Positions 1-9,161 are shown, numbered from the stretch's first letter. The stretch: DNA of 64,000 bases from Streptomyces venezuelae ATCC 10712 (GCF_008639165.1 NZ_CP029197.1:8159506-8223505); one strand, 5' to 3'. Numbers and translations: made by a program. Notes: generated by a model not told the origin, from the sequence alone.

Positions 1-85
1 GCGCTCACGACGGCCTGCGGAAGTGGGCGGCTGAGGCACCTGGTATTGATCAGAAGCGGTTCGGGTTCCGGGTCGCTGTAGGGGT

Positions 86-193
86 GTGAGCGATCTGGTG
101 GGGGACGCGCGGCATCTCTGGCCGTCGGCCCAGGAGGCCCTGCGGCTGGTGGCACCGGCGCGGATCCGCCGGTCAGCCGGGAGATCGTCCTGA
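86..193 (+). pseudogene. Possible IS630-like transposase N-terminal remnant
   Basis: A short frame opens with GTG and reads SDLVGDARHLWPSAQEALRL. This resembles the first helix of actinobacterial IS630-type transposases as I remember them. After about 22 residues the resemblance is lost and a stop follows at 191-193, so only an N-terminal scrap would remain. Nothing else is recognisable in positions 1-275. The family call rests on a short motif and is weak. Confidence 0.28.
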
Positions 194-275
194 ACTTCGT
201 CTCGGATGCGATGCTGGGCCTGCCGAAGTCGTCCCGGCCGCCGTCCGCGCCGGCAGCCGGGAGGATTCGTGCCGT

Positions 276-1151
276 TTAGGTATCGCGCCACCATCGGGGG
301 CTGTCCAGGTGGTAGTGGACTCGCTCGCGGTCATCGACGGCGGTATCGGGCAGTGCGGCGACGTCGTCGATCCACTGCCGAGTCTTGGCCTCGAAGTCTT
401 CGTGGCCGATCTCGTGGTGGGCGGCGACGTACCGGAGGGCCGGGGGCTTGCCCCACCAATCCTTCTCCGACAAGGCGGCCCTTCGGAGGTAGATCTCGGC
501 GCCGACCGCGTTGGAGTGGACGTACAGTTCCAGGTCCCGTGGGCGGTCCGCGGCGGTCGCGGCGAGATGGAACCCCTGTCGGCTGTAGAGGATCTGCCGC
601 TCGGTGCGCGGAAGGTACTCGGGGTCGACCCACGCGCTGTGGCAGGTGTATCCGGCGGCGGCGAAGGCATCGAGGAGGGTCTCGTGCAGGGGCGTCGTCT
701 CGATGCGGACCGTGTCGACGTCCGTGCGGTCCGCGATGCCGTCGGCATCAACCTCCGTGTACAGACCGATCCGCATCCCGGCCAGCGGCAACCCGCGCAC
801 CTCGGAGACCGGGGTCTCCCACTTCAGCCGGTACCGGAGCGGCACCCGGCGTTCCTCGCCCTTCGGGATGGTGAAGAGGCTCGTCACCTCGAAGTGGGCG
901 AGGGTGACGCCGGTGTCCGTGTTGCCGTCCGGCGTCGTGCTCTTGGTGACGGCGGCGGGGGCCACGTCGGCGACCAGGCGCGCGTTGACCGTCCGGATCC
1001 GCACGTCCCGGTCGAGCGCGCGCAGTACCACCTCGCCGCGCAGGATCTCCCCGGGGCGCACCGGTTCGTCCGGGAGGAGTGTGTCGGCTTCCAGCGGTAT
1101 GCCGTCTGTCTTGCGGCCGCTTCCACTGCCGAGCAGTCGTTTGAACACCAT
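276..1151 (-). CDS. Spo0M-like sporulation-control protein
   Basis: The product of about 291 aa begins MVFKRLLGSGSG and matches the SpoOM family (arrestin-like beta-sandwich protein, about 250-300 aa). Members modulate sporulation or developmental timing, probably as cytosolic adaptors; no catalytic activity is known. The N-terminal half (roughly residues 20-130) has the alternating hydrophobic strands and the ExLRGEV-type segment of the family. The C-terminal half is acidic and Trp/His-rich. I chose the ATG at 1151 because family members start MVFKxLL; a GTG three codons upstream (1160) is the alternative. It stands alone, flanked upstream by transposase debris, so it is probably monocistronic. 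Confidence 0.75.
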   Translation of the reverse strand: MVFKRLLGSGSGRKTDGIPLEADTLLPDEPVRPGEILRGEVVLRALDRDVRIRTVNARLVADVAPAAVTKSTTPDGNTDTGVTLAHFEVTSLFTIPKGEERRVPLRYRLKWETPVSEVRGLPLAGMRIGLYTEVDADGIADRTDVDTVRIETTPLHETLLDAFAAAGYTCHSAWVDPEYLPRTERQILYSRQGFHLAATAADRPRDLELYVHSNAVGAEIYLRRAALSEKDWWGKPPALRYVAAHHEIGHEDFEAKTRQWIDDVAALPDTAVDDRERVHYHLDSPRWWRDT

Positions 1152-1309
1152 GATCCGCACAGTAGCCGCAGCCAGGCCGTCAGGAGCTTGTCGGCGGACG
1201 GCTCCGGGGATCCTTTATGCCGCATTACCAGCGTAAGCGCCTCTTCTCGCCCGTCCTCCTCGGCGCCCTGCCCAGGTGAAGGCCCGAGGCCGCGCCTATT
1301 GATCAGAAA

Positions 1310-1660
1310 TTCGGGTGGCTGTCCCCCAGTGCTCCGACCAGGCAGCGAACCGCACCGGCACGTCGGCTCGGGTCCAGCGGTGACCTCGTGCTCGTCCAGG
1401 CTGGCGAACCCGGGCCGGCCTGAACGTCTCCTTGACTGGCCCGCGCCCTCCGGCGACGCACCAGCTCGGACAGCGGTACTCGACGAGCTGAGAGCAGCGG
1501 CAGAAGGCGAGTTCGCCGGGCATGGGTTGTAGCGGGCAGCAAACACCGTGGCCGGAGCGACCGTCAGGGTCGTTGGCGACCTGTGTCCAGGCGTAGTGCC
1601 GCTGGACCTTGACGCCCCGCTCCGACCGGCAGCCGACGTCCGGCCCGTTTCGGGAACCGG
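1310..1660 (-). pseudogene. Decayed IS701-type transposase fragment
   Basis: Pieces of an IS701/IS4-like DDE transposase C-terminal region can be followed on the minus strand through several frames. In order they are RHYAWTQVANDPDG, PGELAFCRCS, VPLSELV, FQAG-like, and SLDEHEV followed by an Arg/Trp-rich stretch. Frame changes between these pieces and the lack of N-terminal and final parts make it a dead fragment. It occupies most of the gap between the spo0M-like gene and the aldo/keto reductase. No terminal inverted repeats were found. Confidence 0.5.
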
Positions 1661-1807
1661 CTCGGACGGGGTCTTCGCCTGGAACTTCCCGTATGCGTGA
1701 TGACGGGGTCTGGCGCTCGCTCGACCATACGGGCGGCGACGATGCGGCCGCTGAGACGGCAGGCGTACGGTGAGGCCAGACCGTTCGGCTTTGTAGGGGA
1801 ATGCCTC

Positions 1808-2749
1808 ATGGAACAGCGGACTTTGGGAACCCAGGGCCTGGTCGCCTCGGCGATCGGTTATGGCGCGATGGGGACCGCCATCGGCTACGGTCCCTCGGAC
1901 GATGCTCGGGCGATCGCCGCGATTCGGCGCGCGTACGAGATCGGTGTCACTCACTTCGACACGGCGGAGATGTACGGCTGGGGCGAGGGCGAGAAGCTCC
2001 TCGGTCGCGCCCTCGCCCCGATCCGCGACGAGGTCACGATCGCGACGAAGTTCGGCCTCACCCCGGCCACGGGCCCCAACTCGCAGCCCGACCACATCCG
2101 TGAGGTGGTCGACAACAGCCTGCGCAATCTCCACACCGACGTTATCGACGTGCTGTACCAGCACGCGCCTGACCCCGGCGTGCCGATCGAAGAAGTCGTC
2201 GGCGCGATGCGGGAGTTCGTCGACGCGGGCAAGGTCAGGTACCTCGGTCTGTCCAACGCAGGCGAGGACACCATCCGCCGCGCCCACGCCGTGCACCCGA
2301 TCTCGGTCCTGCAGAACGAGTACTCGCTCTTCGCGCCCCGCGACACCGCCTCTCTCTTCCCCGTCCTGGAGGAACTCGGCATCGGCCTCATCGCCTACTC
2401 CCCGCTCGCCCGCGGCTTCCTCAGCGGCGCGGTGCAGTCCCGCGACCACTACACCGCCGACGACTTCCGCCAGGGCCAGGCCTGGTGGGGGCCGGAGAAC
2501 TTCGAGGCCAACCTCGCCATCGTGGGCAAGCTGACCGAGCTGGCCGAGGGCAGGGGCGCCACCCTTGCCCAGCTCTCCCTCGCCTGGCTGCTGGCGCAGA
2601 GGGAGTACGTCGTCCCCATCCCCGGCTCGCGGAACTCCGATCGCGTCGACGAGAACACCGCCGCCGTCGACCTGGTTCTCACCGTCGCCGACCTTGCCCG
2701 TATCGCCGAGATCGTCCCCGACGGCGGGCTCGCCGGGCACGTCAACTGA
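1808..2749 (+). CDS. Aldo/keto reductase
   Basis: A cytosolic NADPH-dependent oxidoreductase of about 313 aa with the AKR TIM-barrel fold. Visible motifs are FDTAEMYGWGEGE (catalytic Asp and Tyr), IATKFG (catalytic Lys), VRYLGLSNAG, LQNEYSLFAP, and a C-terminal cofactor segment VPIPGSRNSDRVDEN. The substrate cannot be told from sequence; the pattern resembles the YajO/general stress AKR group. The start ATG at 1808 follows a GGGGA purine tract and gives MEQRTLG, the usual N-terminus; an upstream in-frame ATG at 1697 would add 37 Arg-rich residues and is unlikely. It faces the next gene convergently, with a hairpin between them. Confidence 0.93.
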   Translation: MEQRTLGTQGLVASAIGYGAMGTAIGYGPSDDARAIAAIRRAYEIGVTHFDTAEMYGWGEGEKLLGRALAPIRDEVTIATKFGLTPATGPNSQPDHIREVVDNSLRNLHTDVIDVLYQHAPDPGVPIEEVVGAMREFVDAGKVRYLGLSNAGEDTIRRAHAVHPISVLQNEYSLFAPRDTASLFPVLEELGIGLIAYSPLARGFLSGAVQSRDHYTADDFRQGQAWWGPENFEANLAIVGKLTELAEGRGATLAQLSLAWLLAQREYVVPIPGSRNSDRVDENTAAVDLVLTVADLARIAEIVPDGGLAGHVN

Positions 2750-2759
2750 CCCGCGTCAC

Positions 2760-2782
2760 CCTCAGCCTGCCCGGCGCTGAGG
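2760..2782. terminator. Bidirectional hairpin terminator
   Basis: CCTCAGC (2760-2766) pairs with GCTGAGG (2776-2782), a 7-bp perfect stem with a 9-nt loop. It lies in the 44-nt gap between two convergent genes, the expected place for a shared Rho-independent or stabilising hairpin. There is no T-run, as is usual in streptomycetes. Confidence 0.55.
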
Positions 2783-2793
2783 CTTACCCACTG

Positions 2794-3450
2794 CTACGAC
2801 CGCGGTGTGCTGTCCGAGCGCCACGTGGTGAGACGCGGGCGCCCCGGCAGTTCGCCCCTGCCGGTGGCCCACAGCAGGGTGAGCCAGGGGTCCGTGCCGT
2901 CCGGAGCCTCCGGAAACAGGCGGGTGAGCACCCGGGAGCAGAGAGCGGCGGGTGGGGCCCAGGCGAGCCCGAAGCCTTCCGCCAGATCGTGCATGTGGAC
3001 CAGCGTCTCCTGCAACGCCAGCGCCGCGAAGCCCTCAGGGTCCGCCACCCCAGCGGCGTGGTGGGCACGGACCTGCGGCGATGTGGTCCGCACCATGGCG
3101 ACAAGCAGCGCCCCGCACGCCTCCAGCACCTGCACCAGGCCAGCTGGGCCCGCGTCGCGGTCCGCGGAGAGGAAGACCGTGGGTCCCTCCGGCCTCTTCC
3201 GGTTCAACGCGATCGGCACATGGGTGTCGAGCGGCGGACTCTGCGGCCCCAACTGTACGGCGTAGTAGAACAGGTCGTTGGCGAGATGCTCGGCGGTCTC
3301 CCAGCAGTCCCATTCCAGTGAACCGGCCTTGCGGCCCCAGCCCTCCGCGGGCGCGTCCCGAAGGATTCCCACCGCGAGCCGTACGGCAAGGTCGACGTCG
3401 TCCGCGGTGACGGGCGACAACACTGGTCCGGTTTCCACTGATCGAGGCAT
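2794..3450 (-). CDS. DinB/mycothiol-dependent maleylpyruvate isomerase-like protein
   Basis: A protein of about 218 aa with the helical-bundle features of the actinobacterial MDMPI N-terminal/DinB superfamily. Acidic and His residues sit in WDCWETAEHLANDLFYYAVQLG and in the helix VHMHDLAEGFGLAW, the positions where DinB-fold proteins hold a metal. The family includes mycothiol-dependent isomerases and many uncharacterised enzymes, so the substrate is unknown. The ATG at 3450 (MPRSVETG) is preferred over the 3582 start, whose extra residues are a low-complexity Gly/Ala/Trp stretch from a C-rich intergenic region. Confidence 0.65.
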   Translation of the reverse strand: MPRSVETGPVLSPVTADDVDLAVRLAVGILRDAPAEGWGRKAGSLEWDCWETAEHLANDLFYYAVQLGPQSPPLDTHVPIALNRKRPEGPTVFLSADRDAGPAGLVQVLEACGALLVAMVRTTSPQVRAHHAAGVADPEGFAALALQETLVHMHDLAEGFGLAWAPPAALCSRVLTRLFPEAPDGTDPWLTLLWATGRGELPGRPRLTTWRSDSTPRS

Positions 3451-3799
3451 CGCAGAACCGTATCCCGAGACTGTGCCAGCCCCTCCGTCCGCTCCGGCCC
3501 CTCCGTCCGCTCCGGCCACCCACCGTCGCCACCGCCACAGCCCTCCCACACGCGCACCGCCCGCCACATCACGCCACGCCACGCGCCCCCCCCCGCACGC
3601 CCCCGCCCCCGATCATCGCCACGTCGCATCGACCGAACATCCGGTGATCCTCGACCGTGAGCGCCCGTTCGAGCCCACTTGCGAGCGGTGTCGGCAGGCA
3701 GGCGTGTTGGCCGTTCCGGGTCCGATGGCAGGTGCAAATATCGCCCCAACATCCGCTCCTCTACTGATCCGGCCGTGAGGCCTTGAGGAGGACCATCGA
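3451..3799. other. C-rich intergenic region
   Basis: No credible gene is seen. The part near 3530-3610 is C-rich on the plus strand, with a run of nine C near 3586-3594. The right end carries the ribosome-binding site GAGGAGG (3785-3791) for the secreted protease. Promoters for both divergent neighbours must lie here, but I cannot assign boxes with confidence. Confidence 0.5.
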
Positions 3800-6733
3800 A
3801 TGTCCAGGGTCGGTCGGTGCGCGCGTCTGTTCGCCGCACTTCTGTTGATGCTCGTGGGTTCGGCCGCCGCAGGCGCGACTTCCGCCCACGCCGCGACCGA
3901 GCAAATCACCGTGAGTCTGTACCGGGTCGTCGAAATCTCCTGTGACGAGGGAGCCGGCGAGGCGTGCGGAAACGACTACTATCCGAAATTCGAAATCGAC
4001 CATCAAGGACTGTTCGACGGGAAAGACGACTACTGCTGCGCCCACGGGGCCGACTTCAGGACCAACTGGGTCCGGACCGCGACCGTGGACACCAGTCACA
4101 ACCCGGTCGACATCCACATGGAGCTGTGGGACCAGGACGATCTGACCGCCGACGACCCCATCAGGTGGAACGGCTCCAGCAACGACCTGAACCTGAAATT
4201 CGACCTGATGACCTGCGCGTTCACCGGCGGTGGTCTGACCAGTCAACAGGGAGCGGGCGTCCCCACCCTCGCCGGTGAGAGCGAGGGCACCGGGGAGGAT
4301 ACGGCCCGGGGCTACTTCACGATCACCACGCCCTCGTGCCTGAACGTGGCCAACAGCGTGGACAGCGACGGCGACAGCCTCATGAACAGCTGGGAAGTCG
4401 CCGGCAGGGGCTACGACTTCGATGGTGACGGGAACGTGGACCTGCCCCTGGGGGACCAGCCGTACGGGGCCGTCCCCTACCGCAAGGACCTGTTCGTCGA
4501 GGTGGACTACATGGCCGAGACCAAGCCGCAGGCCGGTGCCCTCGCCGACGTGGTCAAGGCGTTCGCCGAAGCCCCGGTCGATTCGTACCCCGATCCGGCC
4601 GACGCGACGAAGACCAAATTCCGGGGCGTCAACCTGCATGCGATGGAGGGGGAGGCCGTCACGACCGTGAACCCCCTCATGTGGAAGTCGAACGGCCCCG
4701 GAGCAGCGGACGACTTCAACGACCTGAAGAGCGGGAGCCCGACGAGCCCTTGCGACGGTTTCTTCGGCACGGCCGCCGACAGAGCCAGCCTCAACTGCGC
4801 GAACATTCTGAATGCGAAACGCCAGGCGTTCCGCTACATGATCTTCGCCATCACTTTCTTCGATACCTCCACTCCGCCCAAAGCGTCCACGGCGTCCGGC
4901 AGTTCCGAGTGGACATCGGTGGGCCCCCAGGGCGGCAACGATTTCATCGTGACGCTGGATACCTGGAGTCCCTCGACCCTCGCCGATATCGGCCATCGCA
5001 AGAATTCCGAAGCCGCCACCTTCATGCACGAGCTCGGACACACACTGAGCCTGGCACACGGTGGCAACGATGCTGTCAACTGCAAACCGAACTACCTCAG
5101 CGTGATGAACTACACGCTGCAGTTCGCGGGCAAAGACCCCGATAGGCCGCTGGACTATTCCAGCGCGGCCCGGGGCACGGCCCTCGGTACGACCCCGGCC
5201 ACCGTGCTCAACGAGACGAGCCTCAACGAGAACAACGGCGTACGCGGGACGCCTTCACCCGCGCGCAACACCGTCTACGGAGTCGCCGGCAAGCTGCGCG
5301 TCGCCCCCGCCACGAACGGCCCCATCGACTGGAACGGAACCGGCGGAGACAAGGAATCCGGCATCCCGGCCGACATCAACTACATCCAGTCCATCGGCCC
5401 TGACGACGGCGGATGCAGCAAGGCCAGCCCCGGCCAGAGCCTGGGCGGCTTCGACGACTGGGCGAACATCCAGTACAACCCCCGCCTCAACGCCGATTTC
5501 TTCGCCGACGGAGACCGGCCCATCCTGCCGGAGCTGACCGAGGAGACGGTCCGCGCCATGTTCCAGCAGGCCGACCTCAAGATCGCCAAGTCCGCCGACG
5601 AGGCCGACGCCACCGGCGGGGACACGGTGCACTACACGACCACCGTGACCGACCTCGGCCCCGGTACCGCCACCGCCCTCCACGTCGACGACACCCTGCC
5701 GGACGGCAGCACCCAGCACCGCTCGCTCGCCGACCTGGCCAACGGCGCCACCGCCACCGTCACGCCCGCCTTCACCTACCTCGTACCGTGCAGCACGGCC
5801 GACGGCACCGTCCTCACCAACCGCGCCACGGTCACCGGAACCGACACCGAAGGCGTGCCCGACCCCTACACCGACGACAACACGGCACGGGCCACCACCA
5901 CCGTGCACGCCCCGGTCCTGACCGTGGACAAGGCCGCCACGGCCACCGTGAACGCGGGCCAGGCCATCACGCACACCCTCACCTACGCGAACACGGGGAG
6001 CGGCGCCGCATCCAGCGTCACCCTCACCGACACCCTTCCGGCGGGCGTGTACTACAGCCACGCCCTGGACCTCGGCGCCGGCCCCAAGCCGAGTTCCGTG
6101 ACCCTCAACAACGACGGCACCCGGACCCTCGTCTGGAACGTCGGCAACCTCCCGGCCCACTCCGGCGACCGGCAGATCGTCTTCACCGCGCGGCCGACGC
6201 TCCTGGCCCTGGCCGGCACCACGTACACCGACACCGTGTCCGTCAGCTACAAGAACGCCGGAGGGGCGTGCACCTTCGCGCCCGTCACGGACTCCGCCAC
6301 CACCACCATCACCGTCGTCCCGCCCAGCCGCGACCCCCTCTCCCAGGGCTTCTGGAAGAACCACCCGGAGCTGTGGACCGCCGAGTTCCTGGCCCGCGTA
6401 CAGGCCACCGACCAGCGGTACGACACCGACCGGAGCGGTGCCCTGTCCACCGCCGAGGTCACCGCGGCCTTCGGCGGCAGCACCGCGCCCAAGAGCGTGC
6501 TGGGCAAGCAGCTGATGGCCGTCTACTTCAACCTCGCCACCCGGCGCATCAACGCCGGAACGGCCATCGTCTCGCGGACCGCCCAGGCCCTGGGCCTGCA
6601 CAACGTCCGTGATGCCGCGATCTACGCACAGGACACGCTGCTCCTCCCGGTGAACCCCGGCACCGCGCAGCGCTACAGCAGGATCATCGGGATCCTGGAC
6701 GACATCAACGCCAACAGGATCGAGCGGTACTGA
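3800..6733 (+). CDS. Secreted metzincin-like metalloprotease with DUF11 repeats
   Basis: A 977-aa exported protein. A signal peptide (about residues 1-31, cleaved near SAHA/ATEQ) is followed by a Cys-containing N-terminal domain. Next is a protease-like domain with the zinc motif HELGHTLSLAH (His410, Glu411, His414, His420) and a possible Met-turn (SVMNY, Met436). The usual Gly of HExxHxxGxxH is Ser here. Two DUF11-type beta-sandwich repeats follow (about 592-710 and 715-835). The C-terminus starts DPLSQGFWKNHPELW (about 844) and contains an EF-hand-like DTDRSGALSTAE loop (about 874-885). It is probably secreted and possibly cell-wall associated through the repeats; no sortase motif is visible. 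The start is fixed by GAGGAGG 8 nt upstream. Confidence 0.8.
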   Translation: MSRVGRCARLFAALLLMLVGSAAAGATSAHAATEQITVSLYRVVEISCDEGAGEACGNDYYPKFEIDHQGLFDGKDDYCCAHGADFRTNWVRTATVDTSHNPVDIHMELWDQDDLTADDPIRWNGSSNDLNLKFDLMTCAFTGGGLTSQQGAGVPTLAGESEGTGEDTARGYFTITTPSCLNVANSVDSDGDSLMNSWEVAGRGYDFDGDGNVDLPLGDQPYGAVPYRKDLFVEVDYMAETKPQAGALADVVKAFAEAPVDSYPDPADATKTKFRGVNLHAMEGEAVTTVNPLMWKSNGPGAADDFNDLKSGSPTSPCDGFFGTAADRASLNCANILNAKRQAFRYMIFAITFFDTSTPPKASTASGSSEWTSVGPQGGNDFIVTLDTWSPSTLADIGHRKNSEAATFMHELGHTLSLAHGGNDAVNCKPNYLSVMNYTLQFAGKDPDRPLDYSSAARGTALGTTPATVLNETSLNENNGVRGTPSPARNTVYGVAGKLRVAPATNGPIDWNGTGGDKESGIPADINYIQSIGPDDGGCSKASPGQSLGGFDDWANIQYNPRLNADFFADGDRPILPELTEETVRAMFQQADLKIAKSADEADATGGDTVHYTTTVTDLGPGTATALHVDDTLPDGSTQHRSLADLANGATATVTPAFTYLVPCSTADGTVLTNRATVTGTDTEGVPDPYTDDNTARATTTVHAPVLTVDKAATATVNAGQAITHTLTYANTGSGAASSVTLTDTLPAGVYYSHALDLGAGPKPSSVTLNNDGTRTLVWNVGNLPAHSGDRQIVFTARPTLLALAGTTYTDTVSVSYKNAGGACTFAPVTDSATTTITVVPPSRDPLSQGFWKNHPELWTAEFLARVQATDQRYDTDRSGALSTAEVTAAFGGSTAPKSVLGKQLMAVYFNLATRRINAGTAIVSRTAQALGLHNVRDAAIYAQDTLLLPVNPGTAQRYSRIIGILDDINANRIERY

Positions 6734-6758
6734 CGGCTGCCGGCCTTCCGTACGCTCC

Positions 6759-6799
6759 GAGGCCCCGCACTCCGCGCTCCCGCGCCGCTGCGGGGCCTC
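6759..6799 (+). terminator. Hairpin terminator after the protease gene
   Basis: GAGGCCCCGCA (6759-6769) and TGCGGGGCCTC (6789-6799) form a perfect 11-bp GC-rich stem with a 19-nt loop, 26 nt after the protease stop codon. No T-tract follows. The stem also reaches into the likely -35 zone of the next gene. Confidence 0.75.
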
Positions 6800-6812
6800 T
6801 CCTCCCGCTGGC

Positions 6813-6818
6813 TAGGCT
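6813..6818 (+). promoter_or_regulatory. -10-like box for a probable leaderless transcript
   Basis: TAGGCT fits the streptomycete TANNNT -10 element and ends 6 nt before the ATG at 6825. Transcription would start at or next to the A of the start codon. No Shine-Dalgarno sequence precedes the ATG. Confidence 0.5.
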
Positions 6819-6824
6819 GTCGGT

Positions 6825-7403
6825 ATGAAATCAGCCAAGATCAGCGGCGGTTCGACCACGGAGTACGTCATCCTCGACGCCGTGGAATTGGCCGCCGATC
6901 CGGAGCTCCAAGGCCGGCTCGCGGAGTCGGCCCACCGGATCCTGGCCGACCTGGTCGACGGCGGTGCCGCGCTCGGCTGGGTGAAACCGCCCTCGCCGGA
7001 CGAGGTGGCGGACCTTCTCGCGCATGTCGTGTCAGCGGCGCGGGCGGGGGACGCGGCCCTCCGTTTCGCCTTCGTCGAACGCCGGCTCGTCGGACTGGGT
7101 TACTGGCTCCGCTACGCCCGCCCGACCCATCGACCCCACGCCGATCTGGAGAAGGTCGCGGTGGACGCCGCCGTCCACGGCCGCGGGGTGGGCCGCGCGC
7201 TGACCGCCGCCCTGATCGCGGACGCCCGGAAGGCCGGCATCGAGGTCCTCACCCTGGACGCCCGCGGCGACAACACCGGCGCCCTGCACCTCTACCGGTC
7301 GCTGGGCTTCACGGAGTACGGCCGCCTGCCCGACTTCGTCGCCGTCGGCGAGCGGCGCTACGACAAGGTCTTCTGCATGCTCGACTTCCGGCGGCACGAC
7401 TGA
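6825..7403 (+). CDS. GNAT-family N-acetyltransferase
   Basis: A 192-aa protein with the acetyl-CoA binding signature of the GNAT fold: LEKVAVDAAVHGRGVGRALTAALI (motif A, about residues 108-131, with the RGVGRA pyrophosphate loop), then ALHLYRSLGFTEYGR (motif B). It should transfer an acetyl group to an amine; the acceptor cannot be predicted. About 100 N-terminal residues precede the conserved half and are less typical. It is a single gene, isolated from the protease gene by a terminator and apparently read from a leaderless message. Confidence 0.9.
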   Translation: MKSAKISGGSTTEYVILDAVELAADPELQGRLAESAHRILADLVDGGAALGWVKPPSPDEVADLLAHVVSAARAGDAALRFAFVERRLVGLGYWLRYARPTHRPHADLEKVAVDAAVHGRGVGRALTAALIADARKAGIEVLTLDARGDNTGALHLYRSLGFTEYGRLPDFVAVGERRYDKVFCMLDFRRHD

Positions 7404-7514
7404 CCGCTGCCGCGGAGCGGCCTTGAGCGGGTCCCCGTGTCGCCCCTGGCCTCCGCCCCCGCTCACCCTCCCGTCCCCTCCGCCCCCGCTCACCCTCCCG
7501 CCCCCTCCGTGGCC

Positions 7515-7520
7515 GATACT
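7515..7520 (+). promoter_or_regulatory. -10-like box for a probable leaderless transcript
   Basis: GATACT ends 6 nt before the ATG at 7527, the same geometry seen at other genes in this window. The first base departs from TANNNT, so this is weaker than the box at 6813. The 90 nt upstream are a C-rich repeat (CTCACCCTCCCG twice). Confidence 0.38.
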
Positions 7521-7526
7521 GGCCGT

Positions 7527-9161
7527 ATGGGGGATCACGACACCATCCACGCAAGCCTCCGCGCCGCCCTGGGCGCCGACGACCCGTGGACCGCGCTGTA
7601 CGCGCTGAACACCGACCCGCCCGGCCCTCTCGCCGAGGCGGTCGAGGAGCTGTACCGGTCCGAGACGTGCCCGGCCGCCTTCCGCCCGTATCTCAGCGAG
7701 CTCCTCCGGAGCCTCGGCGAGCCCGGCGACGCGGTGCTGCTGCGACTGCTGGCCCGGCCGGAGCTCACCACCGACGACCGCAAGGACCTGCTGTGGACGG
7801 CGGTGAGACGCCGGCTGCGGCTGCCGGCCGAACTGCTGCGCACGTACGCGGAGGTGGCCTGGGCACCCGACGGGGTCGATGCCGGCGGCACCCTCAGCCG
7901 CCACCTCGTCGACGCCGTGGGACTCTCCGGCGACCCGTCCTTCGCACCGAGCCTCGGTGCCCTTCTCGCCGACCCCGCCGCCCCGCGCTGCCGCGTCGCG
8001 CTCGCGCTGGGCCGCCTCGGCGCCCGCGAGTGGACGGTGCCGATCGCCGAGCTTCTGACCGAGGTGTCCGGCACCGACCACACCTCGTGCGCCGTCGCCC
8101 TGGAACTGATGGGGGACCCCGCTGCCGTACCGCATCTGCTTCGATGGCTGGAGGAGAGTGACGAGGAGCGGGTGTACGACGTTCACCACGCGCTCGTGCG
8201 GCTCACAGGACGTGACCCGCTCCTGCCTGAATGGGTGAACGCGGCCTCGTACGCGGCAGCCGTGCGCGCCGCCTGGGCCGAGGGGCGCACCGAGCGCGGG
8301 GCCGCGACGGTGCGGGACGTCGTCGTCGAGTCCGGCGGGCGGGCCCGGTTCTCCGTGGACGGCGGTGCGGGCCGGATCCGGATCGCCTTCGACCCGCCGT
8401 CGCCCGGCTCCTCCTGGCCGCGCTGGGACCGGTCCCTGGCCATGGACGGAACACCGCTGTACCGGGTCGGCTCGGTCTGCGACACGTGCGAGTTGAGCCT
8501 GAGGCTGCTGGACTGGCCGGCGGAGGAGGCGCCCCGGATCGCGGCCCGGATGCGCGGAAGGCTGGCCGACCTGAACCGGCTCGACACCGAGCTGCTCACC
8601 GAATGGAGCCCGGTCCTCGGAGAGCTGGAGACCGGCCACTACACGGCCCTGCTGCTCGACCTCCCGCTGGAACAGGTGACCAAGCCCGCCGCGTCTTGGT
8701 GGTACCGACGTGCGGTGGCCCTGTCGGACGCGGACGGTGAGGAAACCGAATGGCGCGACGACCGCCCCGAGGACCACTGGCCCGGCGTCGCGCACTTCCA
8801 GCTCACCGCGCCCGTTCCGGGCGGCCGTGTGCCCTTCATGTACGGCGCTGTCCTGCCGTCGCAGCCGCCGGACACGCTCGACCCGGCGACCGTCGCCCGG
8901 CACGCGGACGCCATCGCCGCGGGGGAGCGGCCCGCCGCGGTGGTCCTCGGCTGGATCGACGACAGGTACGTGGAGGCCCGGCAGGAGGAGCGGTGGCTGG
9001 TCGGCGCGGTACTGGACGGCCATCACCGCCTCGCCGCGTACGCGACGGCCGGGGTGCCGGCCCGGGTGCTCCTGATCGCCCGCGGAGGCGAAGGCGGCGT
9101 CACGGACGGAGGCCAGGAGGGGCTGTCGGAGGTGGCCGCGGCGTACGGCTGCCAGGCCTGA
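7527..9161 (+). CDS. HEAT-repeat protein with C-terminal ParB/sulfiredoxin-like domain
   Basis: A 544-aa cytosolic protein. The N-terminal 230 or so residues are pairs of short helices (SLGALLADPAAPRCRVALALGRLGA, VALELMGDPAAVPHLLRWLEES) typical of HEAT/PBS repeats. A middle region of unknown fold includes a SVCDTCELSLRLLDW segment. The end has the ParB/sulfiredoxin-type sequence AIAAGERPAAVVLGWIDDRY ... VLDGHHRLAAYATAG, where DGHHR is the nucleotide-binding loop of that fold. Such domains act as nucleases, CTPases or kinases, so the activity here is open. ATG 7527 (MGDHDTIH) is preferred over the 7437 start, which would add a Pro/Ala low-complexity tail. Confidence 0.7.
   Translation: MGDHDTIHASLRAALGADDPWTALYALNTDPPGPLAEAVEELYRSETCPAAFRPYLSELLRSLGEPGDAVLLRLLARPELTTDDRKDLLWTAVRRRLRLPAELLRTYAEVAWAPDGVDAGGTLSRHLVDAVGLSGDPSFAPSLGALLADPAAPRCRVALALGRLGAREWTVPIAELLTEVSGTDHTSCAVALELMGDPAAVPHLLRWLEESDEERVYDVHHALVRLTGRDPLLPEWVNAASYAAAVRAAWAEGRTERGAATVRDVVVESGGRARFSVDGGAGRIRIAFDPPSPGSSWPRWDRSLAMDGTPLYRVGSVCDTCELSLRLLDWPAEEAPRIAARMRGRLADLNRLDTELLTEWSPVLGELETGHYTALLLDLPLEQVTKPAASWWYRRAVALSDADGEETEWRDDRPEDHWPGVAHFQLTAPVPGGRVPFMYGAVLPSQPPDTLDPATVARHADAIAAGERPAAVVLGWIDDRYVEARQEERWLVGAVLDGHHRLAAYATAGVPARVLLIARGGEGGVTDGGQEGLSEVAAAYGCQA

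Noticed and set aside
44..1308. Direct repeat TATTGATCAGAA at 44-55 and 1297-1308 flanking the spo0M-like gene
   Set aside because: A 12-nt match at this distance is expected by chance several times in 64 kb, and no matching terminal inverted repeats were found.
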